The notes beneath the pieces are model-generated. The model saw only the letters and a program-made list of their open reading frames with translations, was not told where the DNA came from and did not search any database. The position numbers and the translations under genes are program-made. Below, one piece after another: positions 44,109 through 54,088 of a stretch of DNA of 64,000 nt; positions within the stretch are counted from its first letter, which is position 1, and every line of letters starts with the position of its first letter. The DNA is taken from assembly GCF_020217465.1 (NCBI RefSeq), contig NZ_CP084115.1, positions 558,001-622,000 on the forward strand, read 5' to 3'. Origin of the DNA: Cobetia amphilecti. Its GTDB lineage: Bacteria; Pseudomonadota; Gammaproteobacteria; Pseudomonadales; Halomonadaceae.

Positions 44109-45943
44109 GCGTCACCTCGCGGCGTCGCGAGGGGGAGTGGGCGGTCCTGCACCAGCTGGCCATCGTCCAGGTGAATCAGGCGCTGGCATAGCGTCAGCAG
44201 CTCGGGTCGGTGGGTCAGCAGCAGCAGGGTGCGGCCCTCGCCGAGACGCTTGAGCGCGGCGATCACGCGCGCTTCGCTGTCGGCGTCCAGGCTGGCGGTG
44301 GGTTCATCCAGCAGCACCAGTGGCGCGTCATGCAAGAAGGCGCGGGCCAGTGACAGGCGGCGTGCCTGACCGCCGGACAGCGCCTGACCGCCCTCGCCAA
44401 GGCGCGTCTCGAGCCCACGCGGCAGGTGCTGGTACCAGTCAAGCAGGTCGGCATTGTCCAGCGCCGCTTCGAGCTGTGCGTCGCTGGCGTGAGGCCTGGC
44501 CAGACGCAGGTTGTCGGCCAGCGTGCCGGACAGGACCACCGTCTCCTGACCGACCCAGGTCGCCATGCCCGGCGGCAGGCCGTGGCTCAGCGGATGGCCG
44601 TTGAGATACAGCAGGCCGTCGCTGGCCTCGACGAAGCCGAGCAGCAGATTGAGCAGCGTCGACTTGCCGGAACCGGAGGCGCCGGTCAGCGCGACGCGTT
44701 CGCCCTGGGTGATCCGCAGGGTCAGCGGGCCGAGTGCCGGCGGAGTCAGTGTGCTGGTCTGGCGGTTCCACTGATTGGGATAGCGCACACAGACCTCTTC
44801 CAGCATCAGCGAGTGCAACTTGCGGGTCTGAGGGCGCACCGCGGGCAGGTCGCTGATGGCATTGTGCGCCTGTGCGCCAGCCTCGGCCTCTTGCGTGAAG
44901 GGGGCACTGCCGACGATGGGGGCGAGGTCACTGGCGGCAGCCTCGGCCTCGGCCTTGGCGTGATAGTGCACGCCCAGCTCGCGCAGCGGCTGATAGAACT
45001 CGGGCGCCAGCACCAGAATGAAGAGTGCGGTCTGCAGGGTCAGCGGTGAGTCGCCCCAGGTGCCGAATTGCAGATGGCCGAGGAAATGGAAGCCGAGGTA
45101 GACCGCCAGCAGCGCGATGGACACCGCGGTGAAGAATTCCAACACCGTGGAGGACAGGAAGGCCAGGCGCAGCACGCGCATGGTGCGCTTGCGAAAGGCA
45201 TGGCTGACCGCCTCGACCTGGGGGCCGCGTCTGGCGCTGCCGAACAGCTTCAGGGTCTTGAGGCCGGTGAGCAGGTCCATGAAGTGGCGGCCCATGCGGT
45301 CCATCTCCCGGAACTGCTCCTGCGAGCGCTTGCGCGCCGCGATGCCGACCAGAATCATGAAGATCGGCACCAGCGGTGCGGTGGTGGCCAGAATCAGGCC
45401 GGCCGCCCAGTTGAGCGGAAACACCACGCACAGCAGCATCAGCGGAATCAGCCCCGCGAGGCGTGTCTGCGGGCGGAAGTCGGCGTAGTAGCCGTGCAGT
45501 GACTCGACCTGGTCCCAGGCGCGGTTGGCGAGACTGGCACGATGCTGGCGACGCACCCACAGCGGGCCGAGTTCGGCGAAGCGCTGCAACAGTCGCTCGC
45601 GCAGGCGACGGCGGATCTGCTGGCTGGCGCGGGTGCCGGCATAGCCACGCAGGCCAGTGAGCGCGCCGCGCAGCGAGAGACTGGCGGCGAGCACCGCGAT
45701 GGCCGGCCACAGTGTCGCCAGGCCTTCGTGGTCGATCGCCACGCCCTGGGCCAGACGGGCGATGGCCCAGGCCTGGGCGAGCAGCACCAGTGTCGAGAGC
45801 AGGGCGCACAGGATGGCGAGCTGGGGCCAGCGGCCACCGGCACGTGCCAGTGTCTCCAGCCAGCGGCGTGGCACGAATTCTGCCGATGCAGTGGCATCGG
45901 TGGGGGAGGGTGAAACATCGGGTGCAGCGGCAGTTCGGGGCAT
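44105..45943 (-). CDS. cydD: heterodimeric thiol/haem ABC exporter subunit CydD
   Basis: This is the partner of CydC, with 612 residues. The membrane domain carries the CydD-type [31 protein letters not shown] and [45 protein letters not shown]. The ATPase has Walker [47 protein letters not shown] and [17 protein letters not shown] precedes the ATG. It is first gene of a cydD-cydC unit, divergent from gltX with 257 bases between. Assembly of bd oxidase and periplasmic redox balance are the expected roles. Confidence 0.92.
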   Translation of the reverse strand: MPRTAAAPDVSPSPTDATASAEFVPRRWLETLARAGGRWPQLAILCALLSTLVLLAQAWAIARLAQGVAIDHEGLATLWPAIAVLAASLSLRGALTGLRGYAGTRASQQIRRRLRERLLQRFAELGPLWVRRQHRASLANRAWDQVESLHGYYADFRPQTRLAGLIPLMLLCVVFPLNWAAGLILATTAPLVPIFMILVGIAARKRSQEQFREMDRMGRHFMDLLTGLKTLKLFGSARRGPQVEAVSHAFRKRTMRVLRLAFLSSTVLEFFTAVSIALLAVYLGFHFLGHLQFGTWGDSPLTLQTALFILVLAPEFYQPLRELGVHYHAKAEAEAAASDLAPIVGSAPFTQEAEAGAQAHNAISDLPAVRPQTRKLHSLMLEEVCVRYPNQWNRQTSTLTPPALGPLTLRITQGERVALTGASGSGKSTLLNLLLGFVEASDGLLYLNGHPLSHGLPPGMATWVGQETVVLSGTLADNLRLARPHASDAQLEAALDNADLLDWYQHLPRGLETRLGEGGQALSGGQARRLSLARAFLHDAPLVLLDEPTASLDADSEARVIAALKRLGEGRTLLLLTHRPELLTLCQRLIHLDDGQLVQDRPLPLATPRGDA

Positions 45944-46089
45944 TCATGCTCCTGCCGGTGGTGGCAGAGATAGTTGCAGGGAGGCGCTGGCGTCACGTCT
46001 CAAGGCAGAGAATGACGCATCTGGCGCAAGCTTACCGCCGAGAGAGCGTTGGTACACGGCGACGCACTGTCGCACATCTTCACCTTGCG

Positions 46090-46095
46090 TATAAT
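46090..46095 (+). promoter_or_regulatory. gltX -10 element
   Basis: TATAAT lies 105 bases before the gltX ATG. No good -35 is seen at 16-18 bases. TGCG just upstream gives a partial extended -10. Confidence 0.5.
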
Positions 46096-46200
46096 ATGCC
46101 CCAGCACTTGCTGCTGAGACAGCAGCGTGATTTCACGCCCCGGCAGTCAGTCATTGCCGAGACGCTTGTTGCCCTCTCTTCTCGAACTACTGGACTCCAC

Positions 46201-47676
46201 ATGACCGTTCGTACGCGCATCGCACCGTCGCCGACTGGTGATCCCCACGTCGGCACCGCCTACATCGCCCTGTTCAACCAGTGCTTCGCTCGTCAGCACG
46301 GTGGCGAGTTCATTCTGCGTATCGAGGATACCGATCAGACGCGTTCCACCGGTGAATCCGAGCAGATGATCCTCGACTCGCTGCGCTGGCTGGGCATCGA
46401 ATGGGCCGAAGGCCCGGATGTCGGTGGTCCGCACGGCCCGTACCGTCAGAGTGAGCGTGGCGACATCTATGCCAGGCACTGCCAGCAGCTGATCGATGCC
46501 GGCCATGCCTTCAAGTGCTATCGCACCAGTGAAGAGCTGGACGAGCTGCGCGAGTCGCGCAAGGCCGAAGGTCTGCACATGGCGCTCAAGCCGTCCGATC
46601 TCGCGCTGCCGGCAGAAGAAGTGGCACGTCGTGAAGCGGCGGGCGCGCCCTTCGTCATCCGCATGAACGTGCCGGAAAGCGGTACCTGTGTGGTCAAGGA
46701 CATGCTGCGTGGCGAGATCGAGGTCGAGTGGGCCCAGGTCGATGCGCAGATCCTGCTCAAGTCCGATGGCATGCCGACCTACCACCTGGCCAACGTGGTG
46801 GATGATCACCTGATGGAGATCACCCACGTGCTGCGTGGCGAGGAGTGGATCAACTCGGCGCCCAAGCATCAGCTGCTGTATGAATACTTCGGCTGGCAGA
46901 TGCCGGAACTGTGCCACATGCCGCTGCTGCGCAACCCGGACAAGACCAAGCTGTCCAAGCGCAAGAACCCGACGTCGATCCTCTACTACCGTCGCATGGG
47001 TTACCTGCCGGCGGCGGTGATCAACTATCTCGGCCGTCTCGGCTGGTCCATGCCGGACGAGCGCGAGAAGTTCACCCTGAGCGAGATGCAGGAGCACTTC
47101 GATATCCAGCGTGTCTCGCTGGGTGGCCCGGTATTCGATGTCGAGAAGCTCAGCTGGCTGAACGGTCTCTACATCCGCGATCTGTCCGAGGACGAGCTGC
47201 TGAGCGAGCTGCGTCAGTGGGCCTTCAACGAGTCCTACGTCAAGCAGATCCTGCCGGAAGTGAAGCCGCGCATCGAGACGCTGTCCGAGGCGATTCCGCT
47301 GGCCGGCCACTTCTTCTCCGGTCTGCCGGCCATCACGCCGGACGACTTCGCCAAGGCGAAGCTGGAAGGCGAAGACCTGGTGCGTCAGATGCAGTTCCTG
47401 ACCTGGAAGCTTGAAGCCGTGAGCCGCTGGGACAAGGAGCACCTGCTGGCGGAAGTGAAGCTGCTCTCCGAGCACTTCGGGCTCAAGATGAAGGACTTCC
47501 TGGCACCGGTGTTCGTGGCGGTGACCGGCTCGGCGACCTCCACCTCGGTGATGGACGCGATGGTCATTCTGGGCTCCGACATGACGCGCGCGCGCCTGCG
47601 TCACGCCGTGGCCGTGCTGGGTGGCGTCTCCAAGAAGGCTGCCAAGCGCTTCGAGAAGGAATATCGCGACCTGTAA
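46201..47676 (+). CDS. gltX: glutamyl-tRNA synthetase
   Basis: GltX charges tRNA-Glu with glutamate and is essential. The 491-residue class I synthetase has the HIGH-type motif [13 protein letters not shown] (HVGT, residues 16-19), [11 protein letters not shown], and KLSKR (about 250-254) as the KMSKS loop. The discriminating [20 protein letters not shown] is also present. The C-terminal anticodon-binding region is complete, ending [10 protein letters not shown]. It is followed by tRNA-Ala and tRNA-Glu genes, the latter its own substrate. The last six codons, including the stop, are the first of three 18-base tandem units, so a stop-codon loss would add 40-odd residues beginning QEYRDLQ. Confidence 0.97.
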   Translation: MTVRTRIAPSPTGDPHVGTAYIALFNQCFARQHGGEFILRIEDTDQTRSTGESEQMILDSLRWLGIEWAEGPDVGGPHGPYRQSERGDIYARHCQQLIDAGHAFKCYRTSEELDELRESRKAEGLHMALKPSDLALPAEEVARREAAGAPFVIRMNVPESGTCVVKDMLRGEIEVEWAQVDAQILLKSDGMPTYHLANVVDDHLMEITHVLRGEEWINSAPKHQLLYEYFGWQMPELCHMPLLRNPDKTKLSKRKNPTSILYYRRMGYLPAAVINYLGRLGWSMPDEREKFTLSEMQEHFDIQRVSLGGPVFDVEKLSWLNGLYIRDLSEDELLSELRQWAFNESYVKQILPEVKPRIETLSEAIPLAGHFFSGLPAITPDDFAKAKLEGEDLVRQMQFLTWKLEAVSRWDKEHLLAEVKLLSEHFGLKMKDFLAPVFVAVTGSATSTSVMDAMVILGSDMTRARLRHAVAVLGGVSKKAAKRFEKEYRDL

Positions 47677-47712
47677 GAATATCGCGACCTGCAAGAATAT
47701 CGCGGCCTGCAA
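47659..47712 (+). repeat. 18-base triplication of the gltX 3' end
   Basis: Units at 47659, 47677 and 47695 read GAATATCGCGACCTGTAA, then the same with CAA, then with GCGGCCTGCAA. The first contains the gltX stop TAA, and the second and third carry Gln CAA in its place. The unit keeps the reading frame. Confidence 0.9.
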
Positions 47713-47736
47713 GGGTGTCTGCGATGTGCAGATGAT

Positions 47737-47768
47737 GGCCCCCGTGACGTATGTCGTCATGGGGGCCA
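47737..47768. terminator. hairpin after gltX
   Basis: GGCCCCCGTGACGTA and TACGTCATGGGGGCC-like arms flank a short centre, with few mismatches. No long T tract follows (ATGTCTTG), so termination is uncertain. Confidence 0.4.
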
Positions 47769-47842
47769 TGTCTTGCAGCGGGACGCTGAACAGCGCTTTC
47801 AGTGCTGATCAGCAGCACGATGAGAATTGTGTGAAAAAGAAG

Positions 47843-47871
47843 TTGACGACCCAGAGGGTTATCAGTAAGAT
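47843..47871 (+). promoter_or_regulatory. promoter of the tRNA-Ala/tRNA-Glu operon
   Basis: The -35 is TTGACG (47843-47848) and the -10 is TAAGAT (47866-47871), with a 17-base spacer. A GC-rich discriminator (ACGCCTCG) follows, as in stringently controlled stable RNA promoters. The start is expected about 13 bases before the mature tRNA-Ala. Confidence 0.8.
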
Positions 47872-47891
47872 ACGCCTCGTTCTTGAGAGAC

Positions 47892-47967
47892 GGGGCCTTA
47901 GCTCAGCTGGGAGAGCGCAACACTGGCAGTGTTGAGGTCAGCGGTTCGATCCCGCTAGGCTCCACCA
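47892..47967 (+). tRNA. tRNA-Ala(GGC)
   Basis: This 76-base tRNA with encoded CCA folds fully. The acceptor stem is GGGGCCT / AGGCTCC, the D arm is GCTCAGCTGGGAGAGC, the anticodon loop CTGGCAG gives GGC, and the T arm has GGTTCGATCC. It reads GCC/GCU alanine codons. Confidence 0.97.
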
Positions 47968-47985
47968 AGTTTCTCAAGCGACTGC

Positions 47986-48061
47986 GTCCCATTCGTCTAG
48001 TGGTCCAGGACACCGCCCTTTCACGGCGGTAACAGGGGTTCGAACCCCCTATGGGACGCCA
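47986..48061 (+). tRNA. tRNA-Glu(TTC)
   Basis: This 76-base tRNA with encoded CCA has acceptor GTCCCAT / ATGGGAC, anticodon loop CTTTCAC giving TTC, and T arm GGGGTTCGAACCCC. It lies 18 bases after tRNA-Ala in the same transcript and is the substrate of the upstream gltX product. Confidence 0.97.
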
Positions 48062-48113
48062 CTCTTCAGACATCTCGAGTCACCTTTCAGGTCTCGTGAA
48101 GTCAACAAAAAAG

Positions 48114-48139
48114 CACACCTTGCGGGGTGTGTTTTTTTT
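48114..48139 (+). terminator. terminator of the tRNA operon
   Basis: CACACC (48114-48119) and GGTGTG (48126-48131) form a stem followed by eight T. A preceding A run makes it partly two-way. Confidence 0.9.
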
Positions 48140-48591
48140 GTCCCTGATTCTGGCTTATGCACAGCCTGTGTGTCGGCAGAAAAGCATGTTATCCCCAAGT
48201 CGCCCTTGACAGACCCCGTGTCTTGTCCACTGTTCGCGCGCTGTCACATCTCCCCCTGCATCTCTTCCCAAAGTGCGGCCCCTGCGGCTGGCGCTTACGT
48301 CGTGTTACGAAAAATTTCTTTTATATCAATGGTTTATGCGCTGGTTAAATTTTGTGCAATCTGTTGGTAAGCCCGCTGTCATGCTGGTTCGCCGCGCTTG
48401 TCTAGGGGTTATCAACGAGGTTATCCACAGGTAGTGTGGAAAAACATCATGAGCGCCGCTGCTGTCTGGGATGTTGCGCTGCGGCATGAAAAAACGCCTC
48501 ATTCCCGCGTCCATATGGCGTTGGAATGAGGCGTTTTCAGTGCGAGGCCGTGTGATGCGATTCAGCTCGCTCGCGTGTATTCAGACCCGCT
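48140..48591. other. AT-rich intergenic region with a DnaA-box-like cluster
   Basis: No supported gene lies in these 452 bases. DnaA-box-like 9-mers occur at 48155 (TTATGCACA, consensus), 48189 (TTATCCCCA), 48223 (TTGTCCACT), 48409 (TTATCAACG), 48421 (TTATCCACA, consensus) and on the minus strand at 48435-48443 (TTTTCCACA). Between them 48306-48360 is strikingly AT-rich for this genome. The region ends in a two-way terminator at 48491-48537. Confidence 0.55.
48491..48537. terminator. bidirectional terminator downstream of the dehydrogenase gene
   Basis: AAAACGCCTCATTCC (48491-48505) and GGAATGAGGCGTTTT (48523-48537) are perfect 15-base arms with A and T tails on both strands. It terminates the minus-strand dehydrogenase gene. 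Confidence 0.88.
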
Positions 48592-49479
48592 TCATCTGGA
48601 GAGGCGCTTGAGCAGCGATGAGGTGTCCCAGCGATTGCCGCCCATGGCCTGCACGTCGGCATAGAACTGATCGACCAGCGCGGTCACCGGCAGGCTGGCA
48701 TCGATGCGGCGTGCTTCCGCCAGACAGATGTCGAGGTCCTTGCGCATCCAGTCGACGGCAAAGCCGTGATCGTACTCGTCCTTGATCATGGTGGCGTGAC
48801 GATTTTCCATCTGCCAGGAGCCGGCGGCGCCCTTGGAGATCACCTCGATCACCGCCTCACGATCCAGTCCGGCCTGCTCGGCGAAGTGCAGGCCCTCGGA
48901 AAGCGCCTGCACCAGCCCGGCAATGCAGATCTGGTTGACCATCTTTGTGGTCTGGCCGGCACCGGTCTCGCCGATGCGCTTCACCATGCGGCCGTAGTGC
49001 GTCAGCACCGGCTCGGCACGCGCGTAATCCGCTTCGCTGCCGCCACACATGATGGTCAGCACGCCATTCACGGCGCCTTGCTGGCCGCCGGACACCGGTG
49101 CGTCGACGAAGCCGATGTCGGCCTCGCCCGCGGCGGCGGCCAGCTCGCGTGCCAGGTCGGCACTGGCGGTGGTGTGGTCCACCAGCAGGCTGCCGCTCGC
49201 CATGCCGGCCAGCACGCCGTCGTCGCCGTAGGTGACGCTGCGCACGTCATCATCATTGCCCACGCACATCAGCACGATATCGGCGCCTTCGGCGGCTTCT
49301 CGCGGGGTGGCGTGATGGCTGCCGCCGTACTCCTCGCTCCACTGCTCGGCGCGTGCACGTGTGCGGTTGTAGACCCGCACCTCCAGGCCTGCGCGTTTCA
49401 GATGGCCGGCCATGGGGTAACCCATGACGCCGAGTCCGATGAAGGCGGCGGTACGTGGCGTTGTGTGTGTGTCTGACAT
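48592..49479 (-). CDS. beta-hydroxyacid dehydrogenase (3-hydroxyisobutyrate dehydrogenase family)
   Basis: This 295-residue NAD(P)-dependent oxidoreductase belongs to the family of 3-hydroxyisobutyrate dehydrogenase, tartronate semialdehyde reductase and GLYR1. The nucleotide fold is FIGLGVMGYPMAGHLKRAG (residues about 13-31) and the substrate loop is FVDAPVSGGQQGAVNGVLTIMCGG. The catalytic Lys lies in GAGQTTKMVNQ. The C-terminal helical domain ends with MRKDLDICLAEARRIDASLPVTALVDQFYADVQAMG. The exact substrate is not decided by these motifs. It is transcribed alone towards a two-way terminator. Confidence 0.88.
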   Translation of the reverse strand: MSDTHTTPRTAAFIGLGVMGYPMAGHLKRAGLEVRVYNRTRARAEQWSEEYGGSHHATPREAAEGADIVLMCVGNDDDVRSVTYGDDGVLAGMASGSLLVDHTTASADLARELAAAAGEADIGFVDAPVSGGQQGAVNGVLTIMCGGSEADYARAEPVLTHYGRMVKRIGETGAGQTTKMVNQICIAGLVQALSEGLHFAEQAGLDREAVIEVISKGAAGSWQMENRHATMIKDEYDHGFAVDWMRKDLDICLAEARRIDASLPVTALVDQFYADVQAMGGNRWDTSSLLKRLSR

Positions 49480-49665
49480 GCTGGGGGCTCCTTGCCATCA
49501 ATCAGGAATGAGGTTGCGCCGCTCTCGGTGGGGCGCATGGCGTGCCGGCGCACACAGGGCGTGACGAGGCCGGTACATCAGCACGCTAGCACGTCCGGGG
49601 CGGGGATGGGGCGGCTTTGTGGCTTGCGTCTCGACAGGAGGCTGTGCGCTGAGAGGCGCCAGGCC

Positions 49666-49692
49666 AAAAAAAACCGCCTCCGAAGAGGCGGT
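49666..49692 (-). terminator. gltA terminator
   Basis: ACCGCCTC (49673-49680) and GAGGCGGT (49685-49692) with a CGAA/TTCG tetraloop. On the minus strand it is followed by seven T. It lies 65 bases past the gltA stop. Confidence 0.9.
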
Positions 49693-49756
49693 CTGTCCTG
49701 CAGGCGAATGACCCGATGTTGCCGGGTTGCCTGGTGCTGAGTTAATTGGTGCTGGA

Positions 49757-51043
<1,287 letters not shown>

Positions 51044-51112
51044 GCCGACCTCCTCATTATTCGCGTAACTCTTTGACTTGCTTGCCATGCCGGGCTTGCA
51101 TCAATCCCGCCC

Positions 51113-51140
51113 ACTATAGAAGCCCGCGAAAGATTGTCAA
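51113..51140 (-). promoter_or_regulatory. gltA promoter
   Basis: On the minus strand the -35 is TTGACA (51135-51140) and the -10 is TATAGT (51113-51118), with a 16-base spacer. Confidence 0.8.
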
Positions 51141-51279
51141 TTCGCCACACGGCGTAGAGACGCGCGCCATGCTGCTGTGCGTCAGTTCCCCGACGTTTAC
51201 GTATCCCGTGGCGTCAGGTCGCGTCCTGTTCACTGCATTTTGTGCAATCCGTGGTTGCGGCCCTGCGACGTCATGCCAT

Positions 51280-51308
51280 TTGTCATGCCAATGGCCAACC
51301 CCTATAAT
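51280..51308 (+). promoter_or_regulatory. sdhCDAB promoter
   Basis: The -35 is TTGTCA (51280-51285) and the -10 is TATAAT (51303-51308), with a 17-base spacer. Transcription should start near 51315, leaving a leader of about 120 bases before sdhC. Confidence 0.82.
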
Positions 51309-51434
51309 CCACCGTCGCGCGACTGGCGGGAAATTCGGCTCGGTACCGTGGATGGCCTGCGCCCGAGACCCTTCCTCAAACCACCGCCCCTGCGGGCTTG
51401 CGTCCGTGTTGGGCCAAGAGAGTGTGTAAGAGCC

Positions 51435-51812
51435 GTGAATAGCAAACGACCCGTAAATCTCGATCTGACGACGATAAAGTTCCCTCTCCCTGCGCTGACT
51501 TCAATCACCCACCGTATTACTGGCGTGATTCTGTTCGTGGGCCTGGTATTTGCGCTGTGGGCACTCGATGCCTCGCTGTCCTCCCCGGAAGGGTTCGAGG
51601 CAGTGCGCGACACCCTGGCGACCAATTTCCTGGCCAAGATCGTGGCCTGGGGCCTGCTGTCTGCCCTCGGTTTCCACTTCGTGGCTGGCATCAAGCACCT
51701 GCTGATGGACATGGATATTGGTGTCGAACTGGAAAGTGCTAATCGCAAGGCGCAGGTCACTGTCGTGATCAGTGCTGTTCTCGTGGTCCTGGCGGGAGTC
51801 TGGGTATGGTAA
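51435..51812 (+). CDS. sdhC: succinate dehydrogenase cytochrome b556 subunit
   Basis: SdhC is a membrane anchor of complex II and helps bind haem b and ubiquinone. The 125-residue protein has three helices (about residues 28-48, 62-85, 103-125) and starts (V/M)NSKRPVNLDLTTIKFPLPALTSITHRITGV, the usual SdhC opening with the conserved SxxHRxTG. GFHFVAGIKHLLMDMDIG supplies the haem-ligand His region. The start is a GTG preceded by AAGAG, because no ATG is near and homology begins there. It is first of sdhC-D-A-B and overlaps sdhD by seven bases. Confidence 0.93.
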   Translation: MNSKRPVNLDLTTIKFPLPALTSITHRITGVILFVGLVFALWALDASLSSPEGFEAVRDTLATNFLAKIVAWGLLSALGFHFVAGIKHLLMDMDIGVELESANRKAQVTVVISAVLVVLAGVWVW

Positions 51813-52153
51813 ACAACATCACCAATTTCAGCCGCAGCGGTCTGTCCGACTGGGTGCTGCAGCGTGTTTCTGCCGTGATTCTGGCAGTCTATTCCGTGTT
51901 CATGGTCGGCTACCTGCTGCTCCATCCGAACCTCGACTACACCACCTGGAGTGGTCTGTTCGAGAACACGGCGATGCGCATCTTCTCTCTGATGGCATTC
52001 ATCTCGATTGCCGCACACGCCTGGATCGGTCTGTGGACCGTGGCGACCGATTACATGAAGCCGACCGCACTGCGTTTCGGTTTCCAGGTCTTCGTCATCC
52101 TTGCGTTGTTCATCTTCTTGGTCTGGGGCGTTCAAGTCCTGTGGGGAGCCTGA
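51806..52153 (+). CDS. sdhD: succinate dehydrogenase membrane anchor subunit
   Basis: SdhD is the second membrane anchor of complex II. The 115-residue protein has three helices. It begins MVNNITNFSRSGLSDWVLQRVSAVILAVYSVFMVGYLL, with the conserved WxLQRxSAxxL. AAHAWIGLWTVATDYMKP carries the His, Tyr and Asp involved in haem and quinone binding. It overlaps sdhC by seven bases, and sdhA starts four bases after its stop, so translation is coupled. Confidence 0.93.
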   Translation: MVNNITNFSRSGLSDWVLQRVSAVILAVYSVFMVGYLLLHPNLDYTTWSGLFENTAMRIFSLMAFISIAAHAWIGLWTVATDYMKPTALRFGFQVFVILALFIFLVWGVQVLWGA

Positions 52154-52156
52154 TAC

Positions 52157-53929
52157 ATGTCCACCATGCGTAGCCTGACATTCGACGCGATCATCATCGG
52201 CGGCGGCGGCGCTGGCCTGCGTGCCGGTCTCGAACTGTCCCAGTCCGGCAAGAAGACCGCCGTGCTGTCCAAGGTCTTCCCGACCCGCTCGCATACTGTC
52301 TCTGCCCAGGGCGGTATCACCTGTGCCATCGCTTCTGCTGATCCGAATGATGATTGGCGCTGGCACATGTATGACACCGTCAAGGGTGGCGATTACATCG
52401 CTGATCAGGACGCTGCGGAATATATGTGTACCGAAGGCCCGAAAGCGGTCTTCGAGCTTGAGCACATGGGTCTGCCGTTCTCCCGTTTCGACAACGGCCG
52501 CATCTACCAGCGTCCGTTCGGTGGCCAGTCCAAGGACTTCGGCAAGGGCGGCCAGGCGGCTCGTACCTGCGCCGCGGCTGACCGTACCGGTCACGCCCTG
52601 CTGCACACTCTGTATCAGGCCAACCTGAAGAACGGCACCGTCTTCCTCGACGAGTGGTACGCCATCGATCTGGTCAAGAATGCCAACGGCGATATCGTCG
52701 GCGTGATTGCCCTGTGCATCGAGACCGGCGAGACCGTGGTCGTGAAGTCCAAGGCCACCGTTCTGGCCACTGGCGGTGCGGGCCGTATCTACGCCTCCAC
52801 CACCAATGCCCTGATCAACACCGGCGACGGTATCGGCATGGCACTGCGTGCCGGCCTGCCGGTCCAGGACATGGAAATGTGGCAGTTCCACCCGACCGGG
52901 ATCCACGGTGCGGGCGTGCTGGTCACCGAAGGTTGCCGCGGTGAAGGTGGCTACCTGGTCAACAAGGACGGCGAGCGCTTCATGGAGCGTTATGCGCCGA
53001 ACGCCAAGGACCTCGCGGGCCGTGACGTCGTCGCGCGCTCCATGGTGCTGGAAATCCTCGAAGGCCGTGGCTGTGGCGAGAATGGCGACCACGTCTTCCT
53101 GAAGCTGGATCACCTGGGCGAGGAAGTGCTGAACAAGCGCCTGCCGGGTATCTCCGAGCTGTCCAAGACCTTCGCGCACGTCGATCCGACCAACGCGCCG
53201 ATCCCGGTCGTGCCGACCTGCCACTACATGATGGGTGGCATCGCCACCAACGTGCACGGTCAGGCCATCGCACAGAACGAAGACGGCAGCGACCGCATCG
53301 TCAACGGCCTCTATGCCGTGGGTGAAGTGGCCTGTGTGTCGGTTCACGGTGCCAACCGTCTGGGCGGCAACTCGCTGCTGGATCTGGTCGTCTTCGGCCG
53401 CGCCGCGGGCAAGTACATCGAAAGCGCGCTCAACGAAGGTGTCGAGTACCTCGAGCCGACGCAGAGCGACATCGATGCAGCCCTGGTGCGCCTGAACCGC
53501 TGGAACGAGTCCGAAAGCGGCGAGTCCGTGCCGGAACTCAAGCGCGAACTGCAGCAGATCATGCAGAACTCCTTCGGTGTCTTCCGTCAGGAAGACAAGA
53601 TGGAAGAGGGCGTCAAGCAGCTGTCCGATCTGCGTGAGCGTATCGCCAAGGCGGGTCTGTCCGACAAGTCTCAGGTCTTCAATACCGCGCGTATCGAAGC
53701 TCTCGAGCTGGACAACCTGATGGAAGTGGCGGAAGCCACTGCCATTGCGGCCCTGACCCGCAAGGAAAGCCGTGGTGCTCACTCCCGTTACGACTTCCCG
53801 GACCGTGATGACGAGAACTGGCTCAAGCATTCTCTGTTCTTCCCGAACGAGAAGCGTGTCGGCAAGCGTGATGTGAACTTCGCGCCGAAGACCGTCGAGC
53901 GTTTCGAGCCGAAGATTCGTACCTACTGA
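52157..53929 (+). CDS. sdhA: succinate dehydrogenase flavoprotein subunit
   Basis: SdhA oxidises succinate to fumarate with covalently bound FAD. The 590-residue protein has the FAD fold [16 protein letters not shown] (residues 12-27), the flavinylated His in [12 protein letters not shown] (H46), and active-site motifs [15 protein letters not shown] and [15 protein letters not shown]. The Arg-containing [19 protein letters not shown] is also conserved. The C-terminal [34 protein letters not shown] ending is typical. It binds SdhB and the SdhCD anchor at the inner membrane. Confidence 0.97.
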   Translation: MSTMRSLTFDAIIIGGGGAGLRAGLELSQSGKKTAVLSKVFPTRSHTVSAQGGITCAIASADPNDDWRWHMYDTVKGGDYIADQDAAEYMCTEGPKAVFELEHMGLPFSRFDNGRIYQRPFGGQSKDFGKGGQAARTCAAADRTGHALLHTLYQANLKNGTVFLDEWYAIDLVKNANGDIVGVIALCIETGETVVVKSKATVLATGGAGRIYASTTNALINTGDGIGMALRAGLPVQDMEMWQFHPTGIHGAGVLVTEGCRGEGGYLVNKDGERFMERYAPNAKDLAGRDVVARSMVLEILEGRGCGENGDHVFLKLDHLGEEVLNKRLPGISELSKTFAHVDPTNAPIPVVPTCHYMMGGIATNVHGQAIAQNEDGSDRIVNGLYAVGEVACVSVHGANRLGGNSLLDLVVFGRAAGKYIESALNEGVEYLEPTQSDIDAALVRLNRWNESESGESVPELKRELQQIMQNSFGVFRQEDKMEEGVKQLSDLRERIAKAGLSDKSQVFNTARIEALELDNLMEVAEATAIAALTRKESRGAHSRYDFPDRDDENWLKHSLFFPNEKRVGKRDVNFAPKTVERFEPKIRTY

Positions 53930-53990
53930 GTCTGAACCCAAGGCGCGCGTCGCGACCCGGTCGGGACGCCGCGCCTTGCTTCAGACCAAG

Positions 53991-54038
53991 TTCGCACTCG
54001 CTCGAGTTCACTCTCGCTTGAGTTCGCCGTGATCGAGG
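53991..54038 (+). repeat. 16-base repeats between sdhA and sdhB
   Basis: Units at 53991 (TTCGCACTCGCTCGAG) and 54007 (TTCACTCTCGCTTGAG) match at 13 of 16 bases. A diverged third unit at 54023 also ends in CGAGG. They lie in an unusually long (159-base) gap inside the sdh operon. Confidence 0.65.
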
Positions 54039-54088
54039 TGCGTGCAGGTCACCGCACGCACCTGACCCGTTTGCCCGGAGGGGAAACC

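Larger units (their letters stand above)
47677..47891. other. spacer between gltX and the tRNA genes
   Basis: This region holds the gltX end repeats, an imperfect stem (GGCCCCCGTGACG / CGTCATGGGGGCC, about 47737-47768) that may end gltX transcripts, and the tRNA promoter at 47843-47871. Confidence 0.6.
51044..51434. other. divergent gltA / sdhC control region
   Basis: These 391 bases hold one near-consensus promoter for each direction, listed separately, and no gene. The sdh leader is about 120 bases long, and the gltA leader about 63. Confidence 0.8.

Noticed and set aside
51302-53941. Very long minus-strand open frame (879 residues) opposite sdhCDA
   Set aside because: It is antisense to clearly conserved sdh genes, its translation is low-complexity His/Arg/Gly-rich, and such mirror frames arise from GC-rich third positions.
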